From: Isoetes taiwanensis
Taxonomy: Eukaryota; Streptophyta; Lycopodiopsida; Isoetales; Isoetaceae
Direction: 5' to 3'
Assembly (NCBI GenBank): GCA_021234155.1
Contig: JAJEKV010000098.1
Coordinates: 981,084 to 1,045,083 of the forward strand
DNA length: 64,000 bases
The position numbers were made by a program, and so were the translations under genes. The notes beneath the pieces were generated by a model that saw only the letters and a program-made list of their open reading frames with translations, did no database searches and had not been told where the DNA came from. Of this stretch, positions 43,731-56,456 are shown piece after piece (position 1 is the stretch's first letter; each line of letters starts with the position of its first letter).

Positions 43731-44805
43731 CACCAACAGCAATAGAAAGTCTTTGTTTAAAGTCAAGACTTCCCCGGGGATTTCCATCTTTGTCTGCCAA
43801 CATATAACATATTGTAGTTATAACAAATTGTAAATAGGACAATAACCAAATAAATATAGTAGCAATGACATACCATATAAAAGGCTGCAGACATTTCCAT
43901 TAGGAAGATAATCATATATCAGCATCTGAAGGTGACGATCGTTATCTTGACAATAACCAAGGAGAGTAACAAGATGTCTGTGGCGCATCTGACAAAGTTG
44001 TTCGGCCTATCCAATGTGAACATGCCATGCTGAGAAACTTTGAGGTAGTAAACTTGTTGGGATGATAATGAATCACCTGCCCAATGTGTAGGCAGCAAAA
44101 TGTTTACTCAGCATACAACAAGAAAAGACACTTGCAAATACGAAACTCAAAGGATGGTTACCTGGATCTGCCACAATTTTTTCTTTGATGTCCTCGCTGT
44201 TGAAGGCTAACTCCTTTAAAAAAATAACGGCATAAACTGAACTTTTGCCAGTGTGCAGCAACTGGTGTTGAAGACGATAGCATGGTAACTGGAATGTAAA
44301 AGAAAATGGCTTTTTGCAAGTAATTACAAAGCCACCTTATAAGCCTATGATTTCAAGTAACAAAAATCTAATGCTTTATTTGACAAAACAGTAAGGAGGA
44401 CAAAGGCACCTTCTTCAGGAAGAGTGAATGCATCTCTTTGCATTCGGATCTGCTTAAGTGCTAGGGACCTCATCACTGTGAGGTGAATTCCTTAATCATG
44501 TCTCTTTGAAAGTGGTAGCATGTTCTCCTTGCGTCAAATTGCAATCTCACACTGAAGGGGCCTAGGTCCCAAAAGGTCTAATGCTTTGCCTTGAGCAGAA
44601 ACTATGAGAATAATCTAATCTGTTTTAAGTCTTACCCTTTCTTATCTAAAGAAAATCATCCCATCTTCTACAACAACTCCCCCAATGAGAAATCAAAGAC
44701 ACCTTTTCTGATAATGAATGCATGTGTATGAATGAAAAATCGGAGGAAAAATACAAAAAAATATGTACATATCAGCAAGAAATAGCTTAGAGCAAGTAGC
44801 TAGAC

Positions 44806-44886
44806 CTCCTGTAGGATGTTATATGCATTTTCGTAGCATCTGAGCACAGTAACCCAGTCCCTTCGAAATTCAGCATAGACAGCCAT
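44806..44886 (-). pseudogene. TRAPPC11 exon fragment
   Basis: On the minus strand, after the acceptor CTTCTCAG, an 81-bp block encodes MAVYAEFRRDWVTVLRCYEN then AYNILQE. This closely resembles the conserved AVYAEFRRDW.xALxxYExAYxxL segment of TRAPPC11, a subunit of the TRAPP vesicle-tethering complex. The following donor is GTCTAG, which is not a strong site. No other TRAPPC11 exon was found. It lies about 570 bp upstream of a receptor-kinase exon on the same strand. Confidence 0.65.
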
Positions 44887-44889
44887 CTG

Positions 44890-46337
44890 AGAAGCGCAAA
44901 GGAATGAGATAAATTAACATTAGAAGATAGTTTTGTACGCATGTGCATGGAAGATCCAAGTTCAAAGTGACGCAAGAGTGATGGTATGTTAACTTGCACA
45001 CTTTCTACTGCATAAACAAAGGTTTTCTGTAATAAAATAAACAGAAAACACACCATAAAATATGTTTCTATAGAGAATAAAGTTCAATGCCACTGAAAAG
45101 AAGTGAAGCTCTCTGACTTGTTCTGCCTCAAACAACCCCAATCATAAAGCAGGGCTAGAAATATTGAGATCATAATGTGTTTTCAAGATGGCTAAGATGT
45201 GTGCACATATTTTAAGAATACGACAAGCTAGCTATTCAAAAAGCATCCTTAGATTAGTACACTGAGAGCACATAGACTTAGGGATAGACCACAATGCAAG
45301 TAAAAAAATGCAACGATGATGTGAGAACTCACACCATGGTGAGATAAAAAAAAAAGCATGGGTGACGCTGTTTTCGAGCTTCGGAATAACAGACGAAATG
45401 CTAATCATAGTGCAGATTTTATGATCGAAGATGAAGTTTGGTGAATGACATGGTCCTAATAGTTACCTTGTCTTAAATCTGCCATGATTCGAATGCAATC
45501 TGAACGAACAATCCTAACCGGTTTCTCATCTTACTAAGATAGAAGCGTAACAGACAGATTATGCTAGACAAAGAAAACATCGACTGGCTTAGAAGCTCAG
45601 TTTTATGGAGAAGTTTACCTTCATCTTTAGGAGCTTCCAGAATTCTGATAAGTTCGCATGCAGAAAAACATCTAGTATTGGCCGGATGTCTTTATGAAAT
45701 GCAAAGGATATATCCCCATGAATCTGCCATGCCAGACCTTCCTTTCATTGTCAGAACTTCTTACCATGCCAATGCTAGTTTAGACGCAAGCGATACATGA
45801 ATTAACAATAAATTCTTTCACATGCCTCATTACTTCCAGTGAAGAACTTCATAGAGAAGAACCTGCGTGAAATATTAAAAGCCACTCGTTTTGAACATGC
45901 ATTAAACTAGATGCATTAAACCAGTCCTTGCACTTGCACTTGCTCTGCCAAGCAAACCCAATCATATTCATGATTTTAGGATTTAGATCAACAGAAAATA
46001 CATTCACCTCTTCTTGCCACAACTCTCTGCAGACTTAAAAAATTAGAGTAAACTCTGCATAAGTTACGATCAAAACTTATTAAAATTCCCATGCGCAAAA
46101 TGTCCATAGCATGAGAAGACGTGGGGCGTTAGTTATGAAGACCTGAAAACAGAAATCGTGGCACAAGCTGCTTCGAGCTGTCTGATCGTCCAGGGATTGT
46201 GATCACAAACCCATCGTCAAAAGTTTAGCTGTCTGATTGTCCAGGGATTGCGATCATAAACTGTGGCTGAAGAAATCATGAGTAATAGAAATTAAGAACA
46301 GAAATGCGAACAAAATCTCTCTCAGTAATACGATGGC
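44890..46337. other. Intron-like or intergenic sequence
   Basis: AT-rich with no recognised exon. 46175-46205 and 46231-46260 share a short direct repeat (GCTGTCTGAT.GTCCAGGGATTG). Probably introns of the decayed genes on the minus strand. Confidence 0.4.
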
Positions 46338-46339
46338 TG

Positions 46340-46424
46340 CCCTCTTTTTGTTTGGGTCCCATAGGCCAATTGGTCTCCGTGGACGCTAAAAAACTATTCT
46401 ATTCTATTCTATTCTATTCTCAAG
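46340..46424 (+). mobile_element. 3' end of the microsatellite-tailed LINE
   Basis: GGGTCCCATAGGCCAATTGG, then TCTCCGTGGACG..AAAAA and a TATTC microsatellite. It matches the 3' ends at 43660-43730, 51225-51290 and 62095-62150. This is a severely 5'-truncated insertion of about 85 bp. Confidence 0.8.
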
Positions 46425-46950
46425 GGCTTTCCTGCTCGTAACTCTCTAAAAAGGTGTGAATTTTGATGAGCTTAAGTTGAGGGAGAAAGAATGCCAGAGG
46501 AAGGATTGGTCCTCTGTGTTCAGAGGCATGGCGATGTCGATTATCCAGTTTCCACACCCGCCGCCTAACAACACTGGCGACCATCAGTTTACAGCCAACA
46601 ATAAGTTTGGAGCAGTTTTGGGCATATCTTAAGCATATTCCAGCATATGCTTAGGATATGCCAAAAACCCACATGAGCAAGGGTTTGCCCCCCTAGGGGC
46701 AACCCAACAAAATAAATATATACTCAAGCTTACGTATAAAGGAAATCATGGTCTTCAACTAAGACTTTGGTTGTCTTAAGATTTTGGATTTGCCAACTTC
46801 AATAACTTGTATTTAAGACTTTCATTAAGCTGTTATAGCCTATAACTAGACCTATATGCTTGTCTCTACAACCACATTTTCAAATGCACTCATCCCCATC
46901 TAAAATAAAAATTCACAATTTTTAGAAAAAGAAGGCGTACACTATTTTGG
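46425..46950. other. Spacer with a small hairpin
   Basis: GGCATATCTTAAGCATAT near 46621 pairs with its inverted partner ending at about 46664 around a 3-4 base loop. No gene was seen. Confidence 0.55.
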
Positions 46951-47087
46951 ATGTTGATGCAAATGGAGAGTGTACTTGCATGGCATCAAACTTTGAATTC
47001 GGATTGGTTTTCCAATTACCTTGCCATTTTCTTGCGTTCTATAGCTCAACAATTACCTAGAAAAAACCAAAGAGAAAGTTCAAACCA

Positions 47088-48134
47088 TCAGTATGATGAA
47101 GATAAAGAAATATTGCAATTTGATCTTGGCTCATTCTCCCAATCACTTTCTGATTCTTGCTCAACAAGGACCGCTACATTTCCTTCAATCTCACTGTCTT
47201 CTTCTTCTTCTAATTTGACAGAGTTGTCTTCTGCCATACTTGCACCCGAGCCACTTGAACGAGCATGATTCCACTTTCTTTCAACCGGTTTTGCCTTCTT
47301 GTATTTTTTGGTGTCACCTCTCTCTTTGTCTGCCTTTTTATCTCCATCTTTCTTGGAATATCTGCAATTCCTTGCAGTGTGGCCCTTCTTGCCACACGAC
47401 CAGCATTCAAAGTCATTTCTTTGCATCTTGACCTTGGCCACATAAGCCGACTCCTCCTCATCTTTCTTGAGCAACTGAGATGCCTGGAGCACAGCACCAA
47501 TCACTGCTTCACTTTTCATCTTGCCATCCTTACATCCCATAGCCTGCTTGATAGAGTCATAGGATCCTGGAAGACTTGCCAGTATAGCCATAGCCAAATC
47601 CTCATCACTAATAGAGTGATTCAACGCCGCAAGTTGATCTGCTAAGCTTTCCATAGTGCTAATATGATCAGTGGGATCATCTTCATCCTTCATTTTAGCA
47701 CTAAAAATTTTTGCCACAAGAACAATTTCTGTGACGTAGCATGGGCTTTGAATGTTTTCTTCAAACACTCCCATCCCTCCTTTGCAGTGTTCTTCAATCT
47801 TACTAACGGGATTTGCCCATCCTTGAGCCCAAACATCATGGATGTTTTTGCTCGATTGTCCTTCTTCTTCCATGCAGACAGAGATGCCGTCTCTTCTGCA
47901 ACTTCTCCATCACTATCATTTCCTGCCTCACCAATCTCCGGTCTTGGTTCGGCTCCACTCACAACATCCCAGACATCACGTTCTTCCAAGATAGCCTGCA
48001 TTTTCCAAAACCACACCGTGGCATTGGTTCGATCAAGCTTCTCCAAATTCTTCAGATCCATTTGTAGCTTGGCCATCTTTTCCTCTTCACACAAACTCTT
48101 CTCTGATTCTTCTGATACCATGAAAACTCTTCTC
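47088..48134 (-). pseudogene. gag: Ty1/copia gag with primer site
   Basis: Minus-strand frames 48187-47690 and 47873-47088 join near 47770. The N-terminal gag part has LEKLDRTNATVWFWKMQAIL, typical of copia UBN2/DUF4219 gag. The middle has LADQLAALNHSISDEDLAMAILASLPGSY in segments, and the zinc knuckle is CWSCGKKGHTARNC. An acidic tail follows. TGGTATCAGAAG (rc of about 48109-48120) precedes it and matches the copia primer site for initiator tRNA-Met. Only a short piece of LTR remains before the junction at about 48151. Confidence 0.82.
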
Positions 48135-48151
48135 TGATCTTCAGTGCTCTG

Positions 48152-48448
48152 ATTGGGTGGGAGATCAAGATAGTAGAAGATCAACAACGGGATTCTGTGT
48201 GATGTTACATGGAGCAGCAGTAACTTGGACTAGCTGTAAGAAAACATCAGTGGCTTTGTCTTCGTGTGAGGCGGAGTACATGGCTACATCTGCAGTAGTG
48301 AGAGAAACAACATGGTTTAGACAGTTCCTAGCAGAGATCGGTTATGGTCAAGCTGAGCCAACTGTTATCTACAATGATAACAAAAGCAGCATTGCCTTGA
48401 CGGAAAATCCAGTACATCATAGAAGGTCTAAGCATATCTCAATTCATC
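48152..48448 (+). repeat. Duplicated RNase H segment, copy 1
   Basis: 297 bp nearly identical to 50770-51066 in direct orientation (offset 2618). It encodes the same DQDSRRSTTGFCVMLHGAA and SCEAEYMATS segments. It replaces the protease-upstream part of pol and lies directly against the inverted gag block. Confidence 0.9.
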
Positions 48449-50769
48449 AGCTGATACAACAAGATATGGTGTCTGGAATTAGTGACATATCCAAAGGTCC
48501 ATTGGGTTTGTGTGAAGGGTGTATATTGAGCAAGCATCATCAAAAGAAAATCAAGCGACAGGGTACTAGGGCCACACGTATCCTCCAGGTGGTGCATACA
48601 GATCTGAGTGGGCACATGCCAGTGCTATCATTAGGTAAAGCTCAATATTTCCTAGTTTTGGTGGACGATTTTTCCAGAAAATCATTTGTGTTTTTGCTCC
48701 ATAAAAAGAATGAAGTATTGGAAATCTTCAAAACATGGATGAAACAGGTAGAAAAGGAGACTGGACAAGTGGTGACAACAATTAGAAGTGATAATGGGAC
48801 TGAATTTGTGTCTAAAGAATTCAACAAGTGCTTGGAACAGGCTGGTGTGAACAGGCAGTTGTCAAATCCTTATGAAAAATGGCAGAATGGAGTGGCAGAG
48901 AGAAAGATGCGCACCTTGAAAGAGTGTGCATTAAGCATGTTGAGATGGGCAAAGTTAGCAGATGCATTTTGGGGGGAGGCGATTCTTACAACATGCTTTC
49001 TTCAAAATCGAGCTCCAAATGTGGCTGTAAAAGGGAAAACACCAGAGGAAATGTGGAGTGGTCTAAAGCCTAACGTGGAAAATCTAAGGGTGTTTGGATG
49101 CATGGCATATGCCTTTTATTCCCAAGGAGCTCAGGGAAACCAAATTGGCAGCAAAATCCAGGCGGTGTATATTTGTTTGATATTGCCAGCAAGGAAAGGG
49201 ATACAGACTGCTTGATGTACAGACCAGGAAAATTGTAAAAACTAGTAATGTTCAATTTGATGAGTTCCGGGTAGCAGAACGAGCAATCACCGCCGAAGAT
49301 GAAGAGAAGGATCTATTTCAAGAGCAAACAGTGTTGTGGTTGGACATGCAAGAAGAATCATGCACTGAAGCAAGGCAAGAAACAGTCACTGATTCGATTG
49401 ATGCTCAAGAATAGTCTCACGGTCACCACATGGAGTCTCAGCCAGCATCTAGACACATGCACAGCAGTTCGTCAAGCGAAACATGTCCTCCTGTGAGGAG
49501 GAGCCTTCGTGGGCATCATCCCACTCAAAAGTGGTTGGAGTGGAAGCAAGATCACAGATCTGCAGCATTGGCAGAAGCTATGCATGTGGAAATCATGGTT
49601 GAACGGCAGCATGGTTACTGGTGGCAAGAAGATTTTGAAGAAAAGTGTGTTGCAGAATGTTTTCAATCAGAATTTTTGGAGCCATTAACAGTTCAGGAAG
49701 CAATCCATGGACCGGATTCTGAGCACTGGAAGAAAGCTATGCATGAAGAGATTGGAGCTATGCAGATGACAGAAGCTTAAGAGCTTGTTGATCTCCCACC
49801 GGGCTGGAAAGCAGTTGGATGTCATTGGGTGTTCAAAATTAAACAAGCTGGAGATGGATCAGTGGCACGGTATCAAGCAACAAGGGATAGATTTTGATGA
49901 AACGTTCTCACCAGTTGCTAAGATGACATCAATTCGAACGGTGTTGGCAATAGTAGCCCAAGAAAACCTTAAAATCCACCAGATGGATGTCAAGACCGCA
50001 TTCTTAAATGGGTATTTGGCAGAAGAGATTTTTATGAGACAACCGAAAGGTTTTGACCAGGAATCAGGGAAAGTATGTAAGCTTAAGCGGGCCTTGTATG
50101 GATTGAAGCAAAGCCCACGTACTTGGTATCTCAGACTGGATACATTTTTGAGGCACCTTGGTTTTCGAAGATGTACCACTGAATGGAATGTATACTGCAG
50201 ATGGACAGATAACAAAATTGCAATGGTGATAGGATACGTGGATGACTTGATCATTGTCAGTAAAGGTATGGCAGGAGTTCTTGACATAAAAAGGGCACTT
50301 CATGTTGAGTTTCAAATGACTGATTTGGGTGAGATACAGACCTGTTTGGGGCTTCAAATTGTCAGGGATAGATTGAAGCGTACTTTGCTCATTCATCAAG
50401 AGCAAGCCATTCTTAAGTTGTGCAAAAGGTTTGGCATGGGAAATTGTGTGATCAAGGAGACACCTGCAGCTTTGAATTGTCGGCTGAGCTTGGACATGGC
50501 TCCAAAAACCAAGGAAGAACAATCAGTTATGTCACAGGTACCCTACAGAAACACTATTGGCTCCTTAATGCACATGATGGTTAGTACAAGACCGGACATT
50601 GCCCAAGCAGTAGGCATGGTTAGCAGGTTCATGCATAATCCAGGTCTAGAGCATTGGAATGCTGTCAAGAGGATTGTCAGATATCTTCGGGGTACTGCAA
50701 ATATGGGTTTGAGATATGGTCCAGACACAAACTATCCTTCAATTAGACTTGTCTCCTTTGTAGATGCAG

Positions 50770-51066
50770 ATTGGTGGGAGATCAGGATAGTAGAAGATCA
50801 ACAACAGGATTCTGTGTGATGTTACATGGAGCAGCAGTAACTTGGACTAGCTGTAAGCAAACATCATTGGCTTTGTCTTCGTGTGAGGCGGAGTACATGG
50901 CTACATCTGCAGTAGTGAGAGAAACAACATGGTTAAGACAGTTCCTAGCAGAGATCGGTTATGGTCAAGCTGAGCCAACTGTTATCTACAATGATAACAA
51001 AAGCAGCATTGCCTTGACGGAAAATCCAGTACATCATAGAAGGTCTAAGCATATCTCAATTCATCA
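50770..51066 (+). repeat. Duplicated RNase H segment, copy 2
   Basis: The copy in its normal place at the end of pol, continuing to a stop at 51215-51217. Few differences from 48152-48448. Confidence 0.9.
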
Positions 51067-51224
51067 CCACTACACCCGTGAGAAAGTTGTGGATCGAACT
51101 GTGGAGATGAGATATATTTCTACAGATGAAATGCCAGCAGACCTTCTGACGAAACCTATGACAAAGGAGAAATTTCGGCAGCACAGGAATACCTTGGGTA
51201 TAGATTTTTCATTATAAGCAAAAA

Positions 51225-53442
51225 GAATAGAATAGAATAGAATATGATTTTATCGTCCACGGAGACCAACTGGCCTATGGGACCCAAGTACAAAGAGAGA
51301 GCAGCAGGCGTATTACTACCAGGATTAAAAAACCCCCGCCCCGAAGGGTTTTCGGGGGAAAAACCTTAGTAGCAATAAGGATGCTTTGACATCTTTACGC
51401 TTATATACATAATCACAAGTACAGCTGAGGTTAATGTCGGACAGAGGGGCATAACTGAGTTCGCATATCCATTACCTCCCGGAGGTACGATCCCAACAAG
51501 CCTACAGAGGCCGTGCTCAGTAGCTCATGCAAGGCCTGATGGGGCACAACTAACCGAGCATACCGAGCCCGGATATGCTCGTCTGCCGTGGACAGCCTGA
51601 AGGGCGTGACTTTCATCCTCAATGGCGCCACGGTGGCAAAGACTTTAGCGGCGGACTCTGTCCTCACGCGGCTCGAATCCATCTCCCCTGTCTCAATGCG
51701 GAGGTGGTGTGCACTGTCGGCGAATGGAAGCAATCACCTGCGCTTTTTCATGGGTAGATGGGTGCGCAGTAGTGGTGTGGGCCCCTCGTGAGCATGGGAT
51801 TAACCTCGGCGTCGATAATTTGCCACCTTGACATGTGACAGGGCCTCTGCATCCCAAAGTTTGGCCATGAAGCAAGCATCCAAATCTTGCTTCAAGGCGT
51901 AGCGTTCCTTCCGGTGTATGCACTGTCCACATCGTGTGCTGTACATTCCATAGCGAGAACCACCGGGCTTGCTTGTCTTTCCAGCCCGGGCTTTGAGTCG
52001 CCAAGGGCCCATCGCCATTGCCAAAGCAAGGTTGGGCAGCCGGGGCTTCATCCATAGCCACCACCTTCCCGAAAGTAAATAATGTGACGTTCAGTAATGA
52101 CCCTCCTCAGAATGGAAGGAAGCCTGTCTCCTGGAGCAAGATCCGATATGGGACCGTGGATTTCACTCCCGTGCGGGCCAAGAAGGCCTTCTACACTGCT
52201 CTAGATCGTTCCAAGTGGTGAGGGATATCACCGGCCCCCACACTTCGCCCCATAGAGGAGGACCGGTTCAACCAAGGCCACGAACAAGTGTGCCTGGTGA
52301 CCCCATGCATCTGGCTACGCCTTGTATTTGTTGTTGTGCATTGCATCTGGCTTTCCAAACCGGCTGCGGTGACCCGTAACGATGGATGCATCCCGGTGTG
52401 TGGTAGTAGAAAACTCAATGCCCAAATACTTATAAGATCGAGCCACCTCCACTACACCGCCTGGTAAGTGAATGAGGGAAGGCGTGGGTGCCGGATGATG
52501 GGACCAGCAGCACCCTTGTCTTGGCCAAGTTAACTCTCATGTCGTTGAATTGGCGAGAAAGTGTCCAAAGCGTCCCGTGGCGTTGCATGTCCTCCGGGTA
52601 TATATCTGGCGAGTCAACATCATCAATATATGAGTTGCCGGATTATGTGGTGCATCAATCGAGCCTTCCCCTCTCCCGTTTCGGCTAGCCATTCTTCTAG
52701 CTGGTCAATGTACAAGCCAAGAGCGCCGGGGATAGAGGGCAGCCCCGGCGCACCCCAATGCTACTAACAACGGGCTCCCCGACGGTGTGAGACGACCGGA
52801 GCAAGCTTCAGATAGTGCGTATATAGCATTCTCGCAAGTCGACGGGGTCCCTAGTCGTCTCAATCTGTCCCACAACTTATCCCGAGGCACGTGGTCAAAA
52901 GCCTTTGCGAAATCCACAAAGCAACAAGATGCATTCTCAAGGCCGATTCCCGCTATCCTCTATGAGTGTGCGCAGAGTGAAGATATGGTCAATAGTAGAA
53001 TGCCGGGGGAAGCCTCGCCTCAGCGTGAGAGCCCGCACTTCTCCATCCTCTGCGCCCAAAGTGTCAATCGCCAAGAATCCCAAGCAACTTGGCAAAGACA
53101 GAAATCCGACCATAATGGTACGATAGTTGGCTGGGCTATGGGGGTCCCCTGCTTTGTATATGGGCACAACTCTACTGGTAGTCCAGTGCGGGGGGAAGCC
53201 TTCTTGCAATGCCCTGTTGAAGAGTGCTGTGAGAACCGGCACCATTGGGGGCCCGGCCCACTTGAGAAGCTCTGCCTGCATACCATCCAAATCTGCTGCC
53301 TTCCCGTTAGCGAGGCGTTGCAGGCCCATTATGACATCCCCTTCAGTAATGACCAGTGCTAGGCCTGTCTGCGGAGGTACTGGTGCCCGGCTTCCCATTG
53401 GGTCATACAGCTGCTGCAAGTATCTCACCCATAAAGGAGGTG
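51225..53442 (-). mobile_element. Microsatellite-tailed LINE, second copy
   Basis: The tail is at the left: GAATA repeats (about 51226-51244), then the conserved 3' end (ATCGTCCACGGAGACC, then CTATGGGACCC). Minus-strand frames include HYLRIETG-like and C-terminal pieces at 51733-51431, then LADKTR-type pieces, FAKAFDHVPRDKLWDRLRRL (52917-52705), and 53428-52937 with MQAELLKWAGPPMVPVLTAL and STIDHIFTLRTL. The 5' end lies near 53442 in the linker before RT. Many stops make it a pseudogene. It is inserted just after the copia RNase H. Confidence 0.82.
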
Positions 53443-53598
53443 TGTTGAAATAATGATACGATTATGCTTTAATAAGTTGCATGCTGTTAAAACAGAAAAA
53501 GATCTGTTGAGCCTTTATTGGTTCTTGTTGTAAATAAAGTTGTTTCTATTAATAGACATGAGGCCCTCATTAACGGGTATCTCAGAATTCTCTCACAC
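53443..53598 (+). other. Possible LTR remnant
   Basis: Starts TGTTGAAATAATGATACG and ends TTCTCTCACA, i.e. TG...CA, with an AATAAAG near 53535. This is the style of a short copia LTR, and would fit the lost 3' LTR of the copia element displaced by the LINE. No second copy was found, so this is only a suggestion. Confidence 0.3.
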
Positions 53599-56456
53599 TG
53601 CATCTCCGGGTTGCAATTGTTTCATGGACGCATCTGCCTTCATCAAAACGGCACCTTCTATCATCGAAACGGCATGACAGATTTTTGAAAAAGTTTCTGT
53701 CTGCAACTTGGGTGCTCGGCACAATCAACAGAATCGAATTTTGTTCTTCTATTGAAAGGAGCCGGAGATTATAGTAGGTTGTGATTGGTTTGTGGAGCCG
53801 GATTATCTCAGAAGATTCCATCACCGAGGCATTGATCTGGGTTGTTCATGAAAGATAAAAACAAATCGCCTCCGTTACTTTTGTCTGCAAATATTTTCTA
53901 TAGCGTCTATAGCCATTGCTGGCTTCGCAACCCTTGAAAGGCTACTAGTTGCTCATCAAAGCTTTAGCCACAGCGGAGCAGGAGCACAGAACAGTGAATC
54001 ATATGCAAGAAAGAGTTGAAGATTAGGTGCTTGGCCAGATCTGGACGATCAATTGGTAACTGCTCTCTTACATGTGCGGCTATAGTTGTCTTAATTGCAT
54101 GTGACGATTTGGCTTACGGGAAAGAGGCGAATTTAGTAGCAAATTTATCAGGTAGGTTACAGTCGTTTTTCTATATTTTTGTGCTCTGCACCACTTCGAC
54201 CATTCTCAATTTGAGGCTAGACTTGATAAAATGGAGCATAATTTCGCAACAAATTTAATCTTTTGAGCAACAAACTCCTGAATCTTTGTGCTATATAATT
54301 TTATATGTTAAGAAGGGACTCCTCTAGATTGATTTTGTTTATGTTGCCACAGGCAAAATGTAACACAAGCAGAAACGCGTCAGGACTTTAAAAGCTGACA
54401 TTATAGCACTATGTGTTTTACTAATAGCATGGGTAAAATTCAAGTAAGTTGCCAAAGGAGAATCAGCTAAACAAAAGGCATTCTGATCATGAAGCCACGG
54501 TCAGCGAGAGATTCTGATTATCTTCTCATCTTGCAGTCCATTTTGGTTAAATGAAGGTTGAAAGGTCACTTGAAAATTTTGGCCATGGTAATTCTAAGTG
54601 GAGATCAACAATCACAGTCACAGTCTTCGTAACTTTGATATGATCAAAATTTTGGGGTTTGTTGTGTGTGCTAGAAGTGTTTGTGGATTCAATGGTAAAC
54701 AATTTGGTATAGTTTTTGTAAATGTCATTTTTCGGGTATTTTGTTCAGGTAATGTATTGTCAATGCATTGATTTATTGGCCGATATATATGCACAGATGC
54801 AAATGACTGGAGTGTTTCTGCAAGATATGGCTGCCCAATCGTATTATTTGGAGGACCAATTATTGTGCAACATCGAGTGAAGCATCATTTCATTAAAATA
54901 AATTGATATCTGGTTGTTTGCACCTTTGCATATCCTTAGCATGTATGCTGCATGTTACAGACAGGTCGTGATCGTCAATGAGTAGCTACAGACACATACG
55001 GAACTTCATTTGGCACTAGAGAACGTGTTACAAAAATTAATTACAATACCTAAGGAAAGCGCTTTCATCCCTCTGGTTTGTCTATGCATTTTAAGAGATC
55101 ATTACTTATCCAATAGGAAGCATAGGTTAGTTGAAGCTCTCATTTGGAAGTACGATTTTGCAGGAACATATGTCAATATCAAAAGAAATTATACCATCTA
55201 TTATAAAGCTATTGTCTGATGAGGAAACGCCTTTGTTGTAGCCTTGCTAATGGCAAGTGCTTTAGTTTGTAAAGTTTTTTTTTTTTTTGTCTAGGATGCA
55301 TTCAACATGAGTCGGCAACATTTTCATGTTTCCCATGCTTATGATCTAATAGAGAGATAGCCCTTTTAGTCTTTAAATGTATAATGGGCTCAAAAGCATG
55401 AAAGGCCATGCTCCATTGCTTATGAATGTCTACCTGAAATGCCAAGCTGGCATTGCTCCAACGTGAGCATGTGAGCATGGGACATAATTGATCTGCAACA
55501 AAGGTGTTCGAAATCAAGATGATCAACCAGAATTGTTATTAGGTGCTTCTGGTAAGGGAAGCTTTGTATTATGGCACATTATAGTTGGATCAAAATTTAT
55601 ATATTATTAAGAAATTAAGCCACGTCATCTAGGTTAGATTATTTTGTAATATCCCTTCTGAAATTGAATGCTAACTATCAATTGAAAAGCCACATAGAAG
55701 ACTTAGACTAATAGGGCATGGTTTATCAGGAAACCTTGCAACTTCTCCATGATAGATTTAAAAATTCTAGTTCATCCCCTTCTATCTTGGTCTTGGTTAT
55801 CTTGATCTTTATTCCCCAGCTCTTACTCTATTTTCATGTTTGACCCTTCTTTCTTGAGGCGATGCCTTGCCCTCTTGTGAATCTCCATTTTCCTTGTGGT
55901 GCATACATAGCCTTATTAAACTCTTCCACATTGACATCAAATCCCTTCTATTTATCCAATGATCTATACAATCTTTTTATCTATCTCTACGAGCAAAACT
56001 TTTTAGATTCACATCCATCAAATGAAAACAATAAATCTATCTCCATCTCTATGGTTTCACTATAACGTTTGGATACCTACAAACCACTCCATGTCTAAAT
56101 CTAGTTTAGAAATTTATCAAATGTTAAGACATTAGTAATAATTTACTACGGGTGGTTTGGGGCAAAAAAAATTTTCCGGCCGCCTTGATAAATTTCTTGT
56201 AATTTGTAAATAATATAAAATTTCTCGTCATCGGGATTAAGCTTAACATAATTTGCTTGTTTTCTAATACCAGCCAAGAATTTAAATAGGAAATAAGTAT
56301 TTTTTTTCTTTTCTAATTTTTTCTAATTCTAATTTATAAGCCAAGTGTCAAATAACAGAAGACCCACGAAATACGTTCGCCCAAAATAGAAACTCACATT
56401 ATAAACGAACAGCAACCTTGCAAAATCTAAAACCCCGGATCTTCGAGCTCGCAGCT
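53599..56456. other. Upstream region of the glycosyltransferase gene, two weak exon-like patches
   Basis: 54016-54150 reads MKIRCLARSGRSIGNCSLTC then AAIVVLIACDDLAYGKEANL, with a hydrophobic, signal-peptide-like core, and ends at a donor-like CAG|GTAGGT. 54797-54880 follows an acceptor-like GCACAG and reads DANDWSVSARYGCPIVLFGG. They may be exons of a decayed secreted-protein gene, not recognised. The rest is AT-rich; nothing else is supported. Confidence 0.35.

Larger units (their letters stand above)
36707..44236 (-). pseudogene. Receptor-like kinase pseudogene, exons split by two LINEs
   Basis: Four exon-like blocks read in kinase order on the minus strand. 44236-44162: VYAVIFLKELAFNSEDIKEK, with the invariant Lys context. 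44006-43874: EQLCQMRHRHLVTLLGYCQD, then LIYDYLPNGNV. 43793-43731: DKDGNPRGSLDFKQRLSIAVGA. 36894-36707: GLQYLHGE, then HADFKSSNVLLDENFGAKVTDFGL, then GTKGYVDPEQ. Each has plausible AG and GT borders. Catalytic HRD is HAD, and a TGA follows DFGL. The microsatellite-tailed LINE lies at the edge of the third block, and an L1-type LINE lies in the intron before the fourth. A further block near 44480-44410 (QRDAFTLPEEG) may be an upstream exon. Confidence 0.8.
48152..51217 (+). pseudogene. pol: Ty1/copia pol, rearranged
   Basis: On the plus strand: an RNase H piece (48152-48448) is fused to a GAG-pre-integrase segment (LIQQDMVSGISDISKGPLGL with CEGCILSKHHQ). Integrase follows (HTDLSGHMP, SDNGTEFVSKEF, NGVAERKMRTL: the D, D and E of the catalytic triad) to about 49215. 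RT is at 49785-50750 (DFDETFSPVAKMTSIRTVLA, MDVKTAFLNGYL, GYVDDLIIVS) and a complete RNase H at 50770-51217 (SCEAEYMATSAVVRETTW, ADLLTKPM). Frameshifts occur near 49140-49440 and 49780-49890, and a TGA at 50817. Protease is missing. Confidence 0.85.
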
